From assembly GCF_025566985.1 (NCBI RefSeq), contig NZ_JAOQJD010000003.1, positions 62,001 to 126,000 on the forward strand: a stretch of DNA of 64,000 nt, given 5' to 3'. Numbering within the stretch: position 1 is the first letter of the stretch; the number at the start of each line of letters is the position of its first letter. A program made the translations under genes and the position numbers. Under the pieces are notes generated by a model. It saw nothing but the letters and a program-made list of their open reading frames with translations, was not told the DNA's origin and did not search any database. The stretch is from Aedoeadaptatus acetigenes (GTDB taxonomy: Bacteria > Bacillota > Clostridia > Tissierellales > Peptoniphilaceae). This document shows positions 43,654 through 52,855 of this stretch, in pieces.

Positions 43654-43680
43654 CAACAAACCACCGGCAAAGCCGGTGGT
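43654..43680 (-). terminator. terminator of the glyoxalase-like gene
   Basis: ACCACCGGC and GCCGGTGGT arms with a 3-base loop, followed by TTTGTTG on the minus strand. Confidence 0.75.
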
Positions 43681-43685
43681 TCTGA

Positions 43686-44378
43686 TTAGCTGCGATCGCG
43701 CTCTTTTCGGTAGCGGACAAATTCGTCGAAATCGTCGATGACGAGGAAGGGATTCACCTGCTTTTCCTTTCCGATGGTGGTAGGGAGAGTCACGGCGCCT
43801 TCTTCTCTCAGGCGGCGCACCCGCTCCAATTCGTTTTTCGTGGCGTCGTTTTTTAAATAGTTCACGCTCTGTTCAAGATTGGACAGGGAGTATTCGTGGG
43901 CGGAATAGACTTTCACCTCATCGTCCATGGCCTTTAATGCCGCAAGGCTTTCAAACATGGCTTCGTAATCGCCGCTGAAGACCCGCCCGCAGCTGGAAAG
44001 GAAGAGGGTGTCGCCGATAAAGAGATGGTCCTTCATTTTGTAGGCCACATGGCCTTCCGTGTGGCCCGCCGTGGCGATGACATCAAAGGTTTCGCCCAAG
44101 GCCTCGATGTGCTCTCCGCCTTTTACGATTTCCGTGGCCACGCCGGTTTCCTCGGGGCCGTAGACCGGCGCCGGATGGGCTGCGATTAAATCTTTCACGC
44201 CGCCGATGTGATCCGGGTGCTTGTGGGTTAAGAGCACGGCTTCGAGCACGTAGCCCTTCGCCTCCATAACTTGAAGCAAGAGATCCGCTTCCGAGGGATC
44301 CACCACGACGATGCGCTTTTCTTTTTCGATGATCCAAATATAATTATCCGACAGTGCCGGCAGGGGCATAATGTTCAT
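43686..44378 (-). CDS. metallo-beta-lactamase fold hydrolase, glyoxalase II-like
   Basis: 230 residues from the ATG at 44378 (GAGGTG upstream). Metal ligands are visible in order: THKHPDHIGG (H52, H54, D56, H57), AGHTEGH (H106), IGDTLF (D123) and SAHEYSL (H161), the set of a binuclear glyoxalase II. The C-terminal NPFLVIDDF segment also fits. It would hydrolyse thioesters such as S-lactoylglutathione or a related low-molecular-weight thiol conjugate; the real substrate in this organism is unknown. Confidence 0.9.
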   Translation of the reverse strand: MNIMPLPALSDNYIWIIEKEKRIVVVDPSEADLLLQVMEAKGYVLEAVLLTHKHPDHIGGVKDLIAAHPAPVYGPEETGVATEIVKGGEHIEALGETFDVIATAGHTEGHVAYKMKDHLFIGDTLFLSSCGRVFSGDYEAMFESLAALKAMDDEVKVYSAHEYSLSNLEQSVNYLKNDATKNELERVRRLREEGAVTLPTTIGKEKQVNPFLVIDDFDEFVRYRKERDRS

Positions 44379-44471
44379 TTTCTTCACCTCATCTACCTTA
44401 TACCCTATTTTCCTTTTCAATCGAAGACATTCTTATTCCCCTTGTTCCCGACGCGGGATCGGTATTCAAAC

Positions 44472-44497
44472 AAAAAAAGAGCCCTCGAGGCTCTTTT
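44472..44497 (-). terminator. terminator of the MoxR-VWA operon
   Basis: AAGAGCC-TCGA-GGGCTCTT hairpin followed by T-run on the minus strand, at the VWA stop. Confidence 0.75.
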
Positions 44498-46225
44498 CTA
44501 TTGCAAGCGTTCCACCACGCTCTTTAAATATTTTCCAACGACCACGGAGAAGCGCTCCAAGTCTTTGATACGCACAAAGTCCGTGCCGAAGATGAGTCTT
44601 TCCTGATCCAGCTCCTTGTCCTCGCCGGTAAAGACGCCGAGGACGGCGCGCTGCTTGAGTTTTCCCTGAAGCACTTCCGCCGCCGTGTCGTAGACCGCAT
44701 CTTCCCCTTCGTAGTCGACGACGCTCCCCTTGGCCGTGTCCAGGCCGATGGAGAGAAGGTCGTTTGGCATGCCGTCGGAAAGGACGATGAGCACTTTCGT
44801 GTCCGATTCGATTTCTTCCATGGTATTGAAGACGTAGCGCAGAGCGAAGCCGTCGCGATTGGATCCGCTGGCCTTGTAGGAAAAGATCTCGCGATTTTCT
44901 TTGTTGTCGTCTTTGTAGTCCCGGAAGATGCGAATGATTTGGTAGTTAAAGAGATTGCAAAAGCCCATGACGCGGGTGGGTATCCTCAGTTGGGTCAGGG
45001 CCTCGGCGATGAGAAAGCCCTGAATGGCCACTTCCGCCTGGCGATCCTGTTGGGAGCCGCTCATGTCCAAAAGAATGTCCACGGCAAAGGAATTTTCCTG
45101 CTCGAAGGAATTTTTCTTGAATATGCGGTCGTCGCCTAAGATCACGTGGCGCCACAAGAGGCCGGTGTCCACGGCGCCGTTGGCGGCGCGCACGGCTTCC
45201 TGTGAGGAGTCGTCTAAGAGGTTTTTTCGAATGATTTCTCTTAATTCAAAGATGGATCGTTCGTAAATGTGGCGGTCTTTCTCGTAAATGGCTTCCGTCT
45301 CCTGCCTTTGGGCGAGAACTTGGTCTTCGAAAAACCGCGCGCCCATGTCGTGTTCGAAATTTCCCTTTGTCACGTGCAGGCGCATGCCGTGGTGCATGCC
45401 CGTGGCGATGGCAGATTCGATTTTTTTGGTCTTGGCGGGAGAAAGGCATTCCTTGCCGTAGTGTTTGCGCACCCGATTCAATGTGCGGGCTTCGCTGTCG
45501 GCGCGGGTCCGCGTAATGGACGCGTCGGATTCCACGACTTTCGACGTATCTCGAATGACGCCGGAAAATTCCGCCGACTCGATGATCTCCGTGTCCTTGT
45601 CTTCGATTTTTTCCGCTTTGGTCTCCACGATTTGGCGGCGCTTTTTCTTCGGCTCCGGCTGATCCGGCGGAGGCGGCGTTTCTTTGTCTTCGATCTTTTT
45701 TTCCACTTCAAAGGTCAAGGTGGGGTTCACGTGGAAATGCTCCCGCCACAGCCGCGCCAGGTAATCGTAGAACTCGCCTTCGTTTTTTATTTTATCCCCG
45801 GCGATTAATTTTCGCATTAAGGGCTCTAAAAAAGTGCCCGCGCTCATGGGCTTGCCCATGCGGTAGGCGGCGTATTGCATTTCGATTTCTTGGGCCATGT
45901 CCCGTTTGTTTAAAAAATCCAGTGCTCGGTAGCGAGCCTTGTAGGCGTCTTTGGCCATGGCCTTGATTCCCGGGCGCTCCGCATAGAGGTCGGCCTTCGT
46001 GTATTGCAAGGCCAGGATCCGCGCCACGGCGTTCATGTCCTTGCCGTTTGACACATTTTCCGTGTTCTTGGCCAGGAAGTTCGCCAGGCGATTTTTCGGA
46101 AAGGCCCGATCGATCATTCCCGATTCCGCCGCATCGAAGCCGTCGCCCTCGCCCTGGTAGCGGCGCTGGTAATTGCCGCCCACGGTCCAGTACACATTTT
46201 GCCGGCGCTTGTCCGTCCAGGTCAT
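44498..46225 (-). CDS. VWA domain protein (CobT/NorD-like), partner of MoxR ATPase
   Basis: 575 residues. An N-terminal helical region is followed by a charged, proline-rich linker (ETPPPPDQPEPKKKRR) and a C-terminal von Willebrand A domain. Its MIDAS motif is DMSGS (Asp387, Ser389, Ser391) with a later LSDGMPND. The start overlaps the MoxR-type ATPase stop in an ATGA. AAA+ MoxR and VWA pairs act as chaperones that insert metals or remodel protein complexes (as CbbQ-CbbO or NorQ-NorD). No target enzyme is encoded next to the pair. Confidence 0.88.
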   Translation of the reverse strand: MTWTDKRRQNVYWTVGGNYQRRYQGEGDGFDAAESGMIDRAFPKNRLANFLAKNTENVSNGKDMNAVARILALQYTKADLYAERPGIKAMAKDAYKARYRALDFLNKRDMAQEIEMQYAAYRMGKPMSAGTFLEPLMRKLIAGDKIKNEGEFYDYLARLWREHFHVNPTLTFEVEKKIEDKETPPPPDQPEPKKKRRQIVETKAEKIEDKDTEIIESAEFSGVIRDTSKVVESDASITRTRADSEARTLNRVRKHYGKECLSPAKTKKIESAIATGMHHGMRLHVTKGNFEHDMGARFFEDQVLAQRQETEAIYEKDRHIYERSIFELREIIRKNLLDDSSQEAVRAANGAVDTGLLWRHVILGDDRIFKKNSFEQENSFAVDILLDMSGSQQDRQAEVAIQGFLIAEALTQLRIPTRVMGFCNLFNYQIIRIFRDYKDDNKENREIFSYKASGSNRDGFALRYVFNTMEEIESDTKVLIVLSDGMPNDLLSIGLDTAKGSVVDYEGEDAVYDTAAEVLQGKLKQRAVLGVFTGEDKELDQERLIFGTDFVRIKDLERFSVVVGKYLKSVVERLQ

Positions 46226-47145
46226 CGGAACAATTCACCTTTCGTCACGCCTTTTGCAAATAGGGTGTCGATGACATCGTCCACCACTTCTTTTTCGAAG
46301 CGGTCAAAGGATTTATTGACGATGCCCATGTTCAGGGCATCTTTCACATCCAGGCCCCGCTCGATCATATTTAGGGCGCCGAAAAGGCCCCGCATGTCCA
46401 CGGCCTTCGAGGAAATTTCCCCTTCCAAACTCTTGTTTTGAAGATCCGTAAAGAGGCGGGCGAAGAGCAGCATGCCTTCTTCGTTTAAATTGGTTTCTTC
46501 GCGCAAAATCTGCTTCAGGCCCTCCCCTTCGAGAATGGGCATGTCGATGACCATAAAGCGGCTGATCAAGGCCTCGTTTAATTCCCGGGTGCCCATGTAG
46601 CCGTAGTTCATGGTGCCGATAAAGCGAGTGGCATCGTCGAGAGGAATGCGGTCGTAGCCGGGCACGTCGATCATGCGGCGAAAGTCCAGGGCCGAGTGCA
46701 CCACGGAGAGGGATTCGTTTTTCGCCATATTGATTTCGTCGAAAATAGCGAAGCCGCCCTTTTCCGCCGCCAAGGTGACGGGGCCTTTTTTCAATACCAC
46801 TTCCCCGTTTCGGAAGGTGTCCACACCGATTAAGGAGGCGCTGTCCACATTGACGTTTAAGGACATGTTCCACATGGGGCGATTAAAAAGCTGGGCCAGG
46901 TTTTCGGAAAAGACGTTTTTCCCCGTGGCCTTCGGGCCCGAAAGCAAAATATGGTAGCCGGATAAAATGGCGTAAATGGCTTTTTCCCAAATGCTTTTTC
47001 CGTAGTAGCGGTAAATGGATACAGGCACGCGGTCCGCCACGGCGGGATCCACTTCGTGTTCACGGACGAATTCTTCCACCTCCTTCAACAAGGTGGCGTC
47101 GATGGCTTGTTTGTGTAAAAATTCTACCAATTGTTCTCTCTTCAT
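46222..47145 (-). CDS. MoxR-family AAA+ ATPase
   Basis: 307 residues with Walker A GPKATGKN (70-77), Walker B FAIFDEIN (Asp136-Glu137), a sensor region FIGTMNYGYMGTRELNEALISRF and the MoxR-type insert. The Thr of the usual GKT/S is Asn here (GKN), a variant seen in some MoxR/CbbQ proteins. Operon of two with the VWA protein. It probably powers remodelling of an unknown client. Confidence 0.9.
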   Translation of the reverse strand: MKREQLVEFLHKQAIDATLLKEVEEFVREHEVDPAVADRVPVSIYRYYGKSIWEKAIYAILSGYHILLSGPKATGKNVFSENLAQLFNRPMWNMSLNVNVDSASLIGVDTFRNGEVVLKKGPVTLAAEKGGFAIFDEINMAKNESLSVVHSALDFRRMIDVPGYDRIPLDDATRFIGTMNYGYMGTRELNEALISRFMVIDMPILEGEGLKQILREETNLNEEGMLLFARLFTDLQNKSLEGEISSKAVDMRGLFGALNMIERGLDVKDALNMGIVNKSFDRFEKEVVDDVIDTLFAKGVTKGELFR

Positions 47146-47194
47146 GCTCTTCCCTTCTCTATATTATTTAATTAATTTATAGTCTCGCTCTAGT

Positions 47195-48712
47195 TTATAC
47201 CTTATTTCTCTTGGCATAAAGCAATTTTTTTATTTGTTCGATTTCATCAAATTTCATCACGAAGGCCAAAAGGAGGTAGCTCACCCCCGCCACGACGATG
47301 GCGCCGATCAGGGCCACATTGGGCGAAAGAAAGCCCATAAGGATTTTCTCCGCCACCTTGGCGAATAGACCCATAAGGGCCGAAGCCAGGGCGATTTTAC
47401 CGAGATTTTTCCCGCCGCGGGTGAGCTTTAAGCCCATGGCGGTGCGCTTTAAGTGGATCAACATACCCACGGCCCCCACCCAAAGGGAGGCGGAGGTGCC
47501 CATGGCCAGGCCTCTAAGGCCCACGAGTTTCCCGAGGATAAAGCTCAGGGCCACGTTCACCGCTACCATGTAGGCGGCGTTGATTAAGGGCACGGCGGCG
47601 TCTTTTCGGCTGTAAAAGATTCGGACGCCGATTTCACGTATGCCGATGGCGAAAAGCCCCAGTGCGTAAAACAATAGCACTTCCCCCGTGGCGCGCACGT
47701 CTTCCGCGGAAAATGCGCCGCTTAAAAACAAGAGCCGCACGATTTCCTTGTGAAAGCACACGACGCCCACGGTGGCGGGCAGGACGAAGGCCGCCATGAG
47801 TGAGAGGCTCTCCCGCATCACCCGGGACAGTTCCTCGCTGCTTTCATCTTCCACGAGCTTCGCCATGCGGGGATAGGTGACGGTGACGATGCTCGTCACC
47901 ACGATGCCCGTGACGAAGCCCTGAATTTTCGTGGCGTAATTAATCACCGCCACGCCGGTGGGAGCGATGGTGGAGGCCAGGGCCTTGCTCACGATGTTGT
48001 TCAGTTCCAAAACCGAAGTGGAGATCAATATGGGCAGAATCAAAAGCCACATTTTCTTCATGGCCTCCCCCTTTAGGTGATAGCCTCGTCGCAAGTGAAA
48101 GCCGCTCTTTTTCAAATAAGGGAGAAAGATCACGTATTGGAAAGAAAAGGCAAAGAAAATGCCCAGGGCCAGAATGCGCAAGTCGCCGGCGCGGCCTAAA
48201 AACATGGCGACGATTAAAATGGAGTTCATGACCACGGAGTGGAACATGGACACGATAAAGTGTTCGTGAATTTGCAAATAGGCTTTGAATATTGAAAAGA
48301 CGGCCGTCACCGTCATGCTCAACGCCGTCACGCGGCTCATGGCGACGGTTTTTTCGAAGGTGGCTCCGTGAAAGCCCGGCGCCATGAGGTGCACCAACGT
48401 CGGCGCAAAGATAATGGCGAGAATGCTCAACACCAGGGCGATGGCGGCCACGGCGAAGGCCAAGGTGGTGGTAAAACGATCCGCCTCGTCGTCTCCGCCT
48501 TTGTGGGCCATTTCCGTATAGACGGGAATAAAGCCGCCGGAGATGGAGCCGGCAAAGAGATTGGAGAGAACCATGGGCAGGGTAAAGGCGATAAGAAAAA
48601 TATTCGCCACATCCGATGTACCAAAAAAATGGGCTAGGGCTTTTTCCCTAGCCAATCCAAAACATTTGGTCCCTATGGTAATGAGCATTAAGAGCAGGGA
48701 TGTGTGTTGCAT
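47195..48712 (-). CDS. murJ: lipid II flippase MurJ / MviN family
   Basis: 505 residues with about 14 predicted helices. MurJ features are KCFGLAREKALAHFFG at the N-terminus, IAFTLPMVLSNLFAGSISGGFIPVY and the central conserved PTGVAVINYATKIQGFVTGIV region. It moves lipid II (or a similar undecaprenyl-linked precursor) across the membrane. It starts 7 bases after the polysaccharide deacetylase stop, so they are cotranscribed. A second MurJ elsewhere or a different polyprenyl substrate cannot be excluded. Confidence 0.9.
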   Translation of the reverse strand: MQHTSLLLMLITIGTKCFGLAREKALAHFFGTSDVANIFLIAFTLPMVLSNLFAGSISGGFIPVYTEMAHKGGDDEADRFTTTLAFAVAAIALVLSILAIIFAPTLVHLMAPGFHGATFEKTVAMSRVTALSMTVTAVFSIFKAYLQIHEHFIVSMFHSVVMNSILIVAMFLGRAGDLRILALGIFFAFSFQYVIFLPYLKKSGFHLRRGYHLKGEAMKKMWLLILPILISTSVLELNNIVSKALASTIAPTGVAVINYATKIQGFVTGIVVTSIVTVTYPRMAKLVEDESSEELSRVMRESLSLMAAFVLPATVGVVCFHKEIVRLLFLSGAFSAEDVRATGEVLLFYALGLFAIGIREIGVRIFYSRKDAAVPLINAAYMVAVNVALSFILGKLVGLRGLAMGTSASLWVGAVGMLIHLKRTAMGLKLTRGGKNLGKIALASALMGLFAKVAEKILMGFLSPNVALIGAIVVAGVSYLLLAFVMKFDEIEQIKKLLYAKRNKV

Positions 48713-48718
48713 AATTCC

Positions 48719-49738
48719 CTACTTCAAAATGCCGAAGCTGTAGCCGTCGTCGCGAAGGGCGTCGATGACGTGAGGCAAGGCGTCGGCGCTAAGCTGTTTG
48801 GTTTCCGCGTCGTGCATTAAGATCACGATTACCGAGGCGTCGTCGTTTTTCGGCATGGATTTCTTTAAAAATTCCACCAGACCCGGCGCCGTCGTGGGGC
48901 GGCGGCTCGCCGGTTCCGCATCGCCGGTGAGGGCGTTCCAGTCGATCCAGGAAATTCCCAAATCCTTTAACTTGCTGTCGGCTGCCTCGAGGCCTTGCCA
49001 GCTCATGTGCCCGCCCGGGTAGCGCCACACGCCGGAATGGAAGTTTTTGCCGAGAATGTCTTGAAGGGCGCCTTGGGTCTTTTTCGCCTCCTCTTCCACG
49101 GCGGCCGCACTGGCTACCCGTCCCGGATAGAGCTTGTGGTAGTCGTGGCTGTAGGAGTGAAGGGCGATGGCGTGGCCGTCGGAAAGTTCCCGAAGGAGCA
49201 CGTCCCGATTCTTTTCGCCGACGCTTTTTCCTATGACAAAAAAGGTGGCGTGGGCTTCTTTTTCCTTCAAGGTATCCAGGATTTGAGGCGTAATTTTGTG
49301 ATTCGGCCCGTCGTCAAAGGTTAAAAAGGCGATTTTCTTCTTTCCCGTGTACTCCCGCTTGCCTTGAATGATGTCGGAGATTTCGCCGGCGTCGTAGGCG
49401 TAGTCGGAGGCGCGGGTAATGTGGTTTTCGCCCTTGGCCAGGCGAATTTCAATGCGGTCATTAATGATGTTGTTGGTTAGGTTGCCGATTTCTTGAGGCG
49501 TATAGGCCCGCTTCGGATTCAGCGCGTCCATATTTTTCAGGACAAACCATTCGATTTGATTGCCGCCTACGCCGGATGCGCCCTTTCCGGCCAGGCTCTT
49601 TAATTTATGAAAGGCGCCGGCGAAGAGGACGACGATGACGATTAAAAGGACCACGCCGCGAATGCGCGCTTGGCGTTTTTTCTTTTTTATGCGCGCTTTT
49701 CTGCGTCGCCGTTGTCTTTCCATTTCTTCTCTGTTCAT
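48719..49738 (-). CDS. polysaccharide deacetylase, membrane anchored
   Basis: 339 residues. A very basic N-terminus (RQRRRRKARIKKKKRQ) and one membrane helix (VVLLIVIVVLFAGAF) put the catalytic domain outside. NodB-type motifs are present: TFDDGP (Asp142-143), HSYSHDY (metal His194, His198), RYPGGH, WIDWNALTGDA and VILMHD. The likely substrate is N-acetylated peptidoglycan or a wall polymer. Deacetylation commonly gives lysozyme resistance (family knowledge). Operon with murJ and the stalk-domain protein. Confidence 0.93.
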   Translation of the reverse strand: MNREEMERQRRRRKARIKKKKRQARIRGVVLLIVIVVLFAGAFHKLKSLAGKGASGVGGNQIEWFVLKNMDALNPKRAYTPQEIGNLTNNIINDRIEIRLAKGENHITRASDYAYDAGEISDIIQGKREYTGKKKIAFLTFDDGPNHKITPQILDTLKEKEAHATFFVIGKSVGEKNRDVLLRELSDGHAIALHSYSHDYHKLYPGRVASAAAVEEEAKKTQGALQDILGKNFHSGVWRYPGGHMSWQGLEAADSKLKDLGISWIDWNALTGDAEPASRRPTTAPGLVEFLKKSMPKNDDASVIVILMHDAETKQLSADALPHVIDALRDDGYSFGILK

Positions 49739-49747
49739 AACTCCTCC

Positions 49748-51133
49748 TTAAGGATGCACCGTAATGGTCTGTGCTATCTTCACGCCGTCGCCGTAGACAT
49801 AGCCTTTCAGCACATTGCCGTTGTATAGCCACAGAACCCGCCGGCCTTTCAATGTATCTTCTATATTTACCATGTCCAGAAAATAGGCCATGTCGGAATC
49901 TAAATCCCTTAACTCGACTGCGTTCCCCTGACCCAGCGCCAGGTAGCGATCGCCCATAAGCTTCACGCTGCAGCGCTTGCTCTTGTCGTAGGCCATGGAC
50001 GCCTTGACGTCGCGGGTATCTGCATCGAGGACCGTCACAAGTCCCAGGTCCTCGTCGTTTAAGAGGACGGAAGATGTGCTCAACTTGGCTTCTTCGGCCC
50101 GCGAATCCAGGGGGATGTCTTCCCGGTCTTCTTCATGTAAATAGAGCTCTCCGTCGAGTCGGTAGATGACGCGGCCGTTTCGCGCCTCGAATGCTTCCGC
50201 TTCTCTGTCCACCACCCGCTTCAGCACTTTCGATTTCGGCTCGTAGGCGTAAATGCCGCCGAGCCTTTGAAAGTACACGCGACCGCGATCGTAGCGGAAA
50301 TTTTTCGCCCCTTCCATGGCGTAGGGCACGGGGTAAATCCTGCGGCTCCCTTTGTCAAAGGAATAAATCACGATCCGACGCCCGTCTACGGCGAGAACCG
50401 CCTTCGCCTCCTCGTCGTAATCCGCGGGGGCTTCCAAGGCCAAATTGCCGGTGTAGCGAACGGACTGCTTTTCGTCGATGTAAAAAAAACTGCCCAAGCC
50501 GCCGGGCACTTTTTCGCCCCAGCCAATGAGGCGGGTGCCGTTCGTGTCGAAAATCTCCGTTGCCATGGTGCCGTCGCGGTAGGGAGAAATGCTTCCCACT
50601 TTCACGGCGCGATCGGGCACCACCTTGCTCTTTTCCCTCGGCGGCACGATGAGCATGCGGGTTTCGTCGCCCGAGATATTCACCGTGTAGCCCATTTCTT
50701 TCAGCGAAAAGACCAGAGGCACATAGAGTACGTCCCCTTCAAATGTGGGATAGGCTTCCGCCTCCGCTCGGCCCGATTGGCGAATCACCGCCCTCTTGTC
50801 CACGGCCATGTAGACGCGATTGATTTGATTGAGGGTAATGATCTTGTCCTCGGGCAGGTAACTTATGCGGTCCTTGCCCACCAGGTGGACGAGATCCTTA
50901 TAGGCCATAGCCCAGGCACCGTTTATTTTTTTTATGGGATAGGTGTAATACACCTCCGCCGCGCCCTTCGACGGGCGAAAGGTTAAAAGCTCCGGCACAT
51001 CAGCGGGCGTTTCCACCGCCGGTTTTTTCGATTGAATGTCGCGAAAAAACCGCTCCTCCAAGGCATAGGGCTTTGCCCCTGCCAAAAGAAAGGCGAGGAG
51101 TAAACAGGCCGCGCAAAGGGCTTTTCGTCTCAT
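49748..51133 (-). CDS. exported protein with copper-amine-oxidase-like stalk domain
   Basis: 461 residues. Signal peptide (RRKALCAACLLLAFLLAGAKPYA), then a stalk-type domain as in copper amine oxidase N-terminal (CuAO_N1) proteins of clostridia (ITLNQINRVYMAVDKRAVI, TFEGDVLYVPLVFSLKEMGYTV, residues about 95-170). A beta-rich region of about 280 residues with repeating short strands (RVYFQRLGGIYAYEPKSKV, GRVIYRLDGELYLHEE) is compatible with a propeller. No enzyme motif seen. Probably a cell-wall protein working with the deacetylase encoded 9 bases downstream. Confidence 0.7.
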   Translation of the reverse strand: MRRKALCAACLLLAFLLAGAKPYALEERFFRDIQSKKPAVETPADVPELLTFRPSKGAAEVYYTYPIKKINGAWAMAYKDLVHLVGKDRISYLPEDKIITLNQINRVYMAVDKRAVIRQSGRAEAEAYPTFEGDVLYVPLVFSLKEMGYTVNISGDETRMLIVPPREKSKVVPDRAVKVGSISPYRDGTMATEIFDTNGTRLIGWGEKVPGGLGSFFYIDEKQSVRYTGNLALEAPADYDEEAKAVLAVDGRRIVIYSFDKGSRRIYPVPYAMEGAKNFRYDRGRVYFQRLGGIYAYEPKSKVLKRVVDREAEAFEARNGRVIYRLDGELYLHEEDREDIPLDSRAEEAKLSTSSVLLNDEDLGLVTVLDADTRDVKASMAYDKSKRCSVKLMGDRYLALGQGNAVELRDLDSDMAYFLDMVNIEDTLKGRRVLWLYNGNVLKGYVYGDGVKIAQTITVHP

Positions 51134-51202
51134 GATCCGCTCGCCTCCTCTATTATTTTACCACAGCCTAAGGCCTCGAAAATCTAAATTAGATAGCTCT
51201 TA

Positions 51203-52855
51203 TCATTCGAAGGGCGCAATCACATTGTCTTTTTCCAAAATGCCCATGTAGCTAAAGGCCGCCGCGCCGAAATCCGTGGGAATGAAAAACACATCGCCGC
51301 CGGGATCCACGGCCATATCGTAGAGATCCAAATCCCGCCCCAGCTGAAGGATACGCAGGCGAATCATGGCCTCTTTATCCTCGGGCGCTTCGATTAAAAG
51401 GCCCGCGCCGGCGCCGGGTTTTAAGCTCTCGGCGAAGACTTCCTGTATGGGCCATTGGCGGAAGTAGGTGTCGGTGCCTCGAAATTTTTCGTTTAAGAGC
51501 GTGCTTACCCAGAGCACCACCTTGTCTTCGTCGTCCATTTGCATGTACTGTTCCAGGCGGATCGTAGGAAGAAGCAGGCCGTCTTCTTCAAAGATCATGC
51601 TCTTTAAAAGGGCGAATTTTCTGAAAAAGACCAGCTCCGGAAAACTGCTTTCCCGATTGGCCTTGCTCGTCTGGAGGAAAATCGGCACATTCTTTCGCAC
51701 CAGGGCCAGGCTCTTTTGATTGATGGCGCCGCTTTTCGTAACCACAAGGTCCTGATCCAGCACGGTTTCCAAGTAGCGATCGAACTGATCGATCCAATTG
51801 GAGGAACGGTTCATTTCCCCACGGGCTTTGACCAGGCTGTTGATGCGATACATCCCCCGCACGGAGCGGGCAAGGCGCCTTTTATAATCCAGAATTTTTT
51901 TGTCCGCAGGCTCCAGAGATTTTCGTCCGGCGTCGTTTTTTTGCTCCACGCACCAGCGGCGGAGCAGCTCGTAGATGCGGAGCAATTGGGCGTCGTCGAT
52001 AAAATCCCCGTCGTTTGATGCGGCGATCATCAGTTCGTCGTAGTGGATGAAGCGATTGTCCTCGAGATTCACGCCCTCGGCCATGAGCGCCGCCGAGTCC
52101 ATGTGCTCGAGAAGGTACATGTCCGCGATTACCGCATCTTCGTCCTCTGAAAACTCCTGGGCCAAGGCGAGAATGCCGTCGTCCACATCCAAGAGTTCAT
52201 CGTCCTCGTCAAAGGGATAAGGGACCTCGCGCTCCTGCGCCTGAACGTAGGCCAGGGCAAAGAGAAAGAGAATCTCGGGATTGCCGTTCTTTAAGGTTTC
52301 CTGATACACTTTCGTGTTCTCGCGAATCATGGGCTGGCGCTTTTTCAGCTCCTCCACCTGCTCGGAAAAATCTTTCCGCAGATTCTCCGGCACGACATTC
52401 GCCTTGTTGAAGAGGAAATGGCCCACGGAGGAATCCACGATGCGGCCTAAGAAGATCTCCCCCTCGTTCAGCTCCTTCGCCCCTTCCGTGGCCTCGATGA
52501 TGACGGCGGGCTCGGGAAATAAAATGCTTTGCACGTAAATGCCCCCCTCGCTCTTGTAATTGACGCGGTAAAGGGAGAGATAGGAATCGAAAATGCGTTC
52601 CAAATAGGGCTCCACGCCCCGCATTTTGTGAATGTGACGCCACAACTGGCCCACCAATTGGCTCGTGGTGGGGCGATTTTCCTCCGTATCGAACATGAGC
52701 CAGGCGGCCAAATCGAAATGGGATATGACGCTGCGCATGGGCGTGTACATTTCTTCGTCTTTAAATAAGTCGTCCATGGGGATGCTGTGGCGCGTGGAAT
52801 CCACGATGGCCACGATATCATCCAGGGTTTTCAGCCAAAGCTGTTTGTTAGACAT
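51203..52855 (-). CDS. large cytoplasmic protein of unknown function
   Basis: 550 residues, acidic, mostly helical, without signal peptide or membrane helices. No motif recognised. Landmarks are a Trp/His-rich N-terminal part (HFDLAAWLMFDTEEN, LVGQLWRHIHKMRGVEPYLERIF), an acidic middle (FDEDDELLDVDDGILALAQEFSEDED) and a C-terminal beta-rich module (DPGGDVFFIPTDFGAAAFSYMG). It overlaps the upstream exporter-like gene by 8 bases, so the two are translationally coupled and may work together. Confidence 0.75.
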   Translation of the reverse strand: MSNKQLWLKTLDDIVAIVDSTRHSIPMDDLFKDEEMYTPMRSVISHFDLAAWLMFDTEENRPTTSQLVGQLWRHIHKMRGVEPYLERIFDSYLSLYRVNYKSEGGIYVQSILFPEPAVIIEATEGAKELNEGEIFLGRIVDSSVGHFLFNKANVVPENLRKDFSEQVEELKKRQPMIRENTKVYQETLKNGNPEILFLFALAYVQAQEREVPYPFDEDDELLDVDDGILALAQEFSEDEDAVIADMYLLEHMDSAALMAEGVNLEDNRFIHYDELMIAASNDGDFIDDAQLLRIYELLRRWCVEQKNDAGRKSLEPADKKILDYKRRLARSVRGMYRINSLVKARGEMNRSSNWIDQFDRYLETVLDQDLVVTKSGAINQKSLALVRKNVPIFLQTSKANRESSFPELVFFRKFALLKSMIFEEDGLLLPTIRLEQYMQMDDEDKVVLWVSTLLNEKFRGTDTYFRQWPIQEVFAESLKPGAGAGLLIEAPEDKEAMIRLRILQLGRDLDLYDMAVDPGGDVFFIPTDFGAAAFSYMGILEKDNVIAPFE

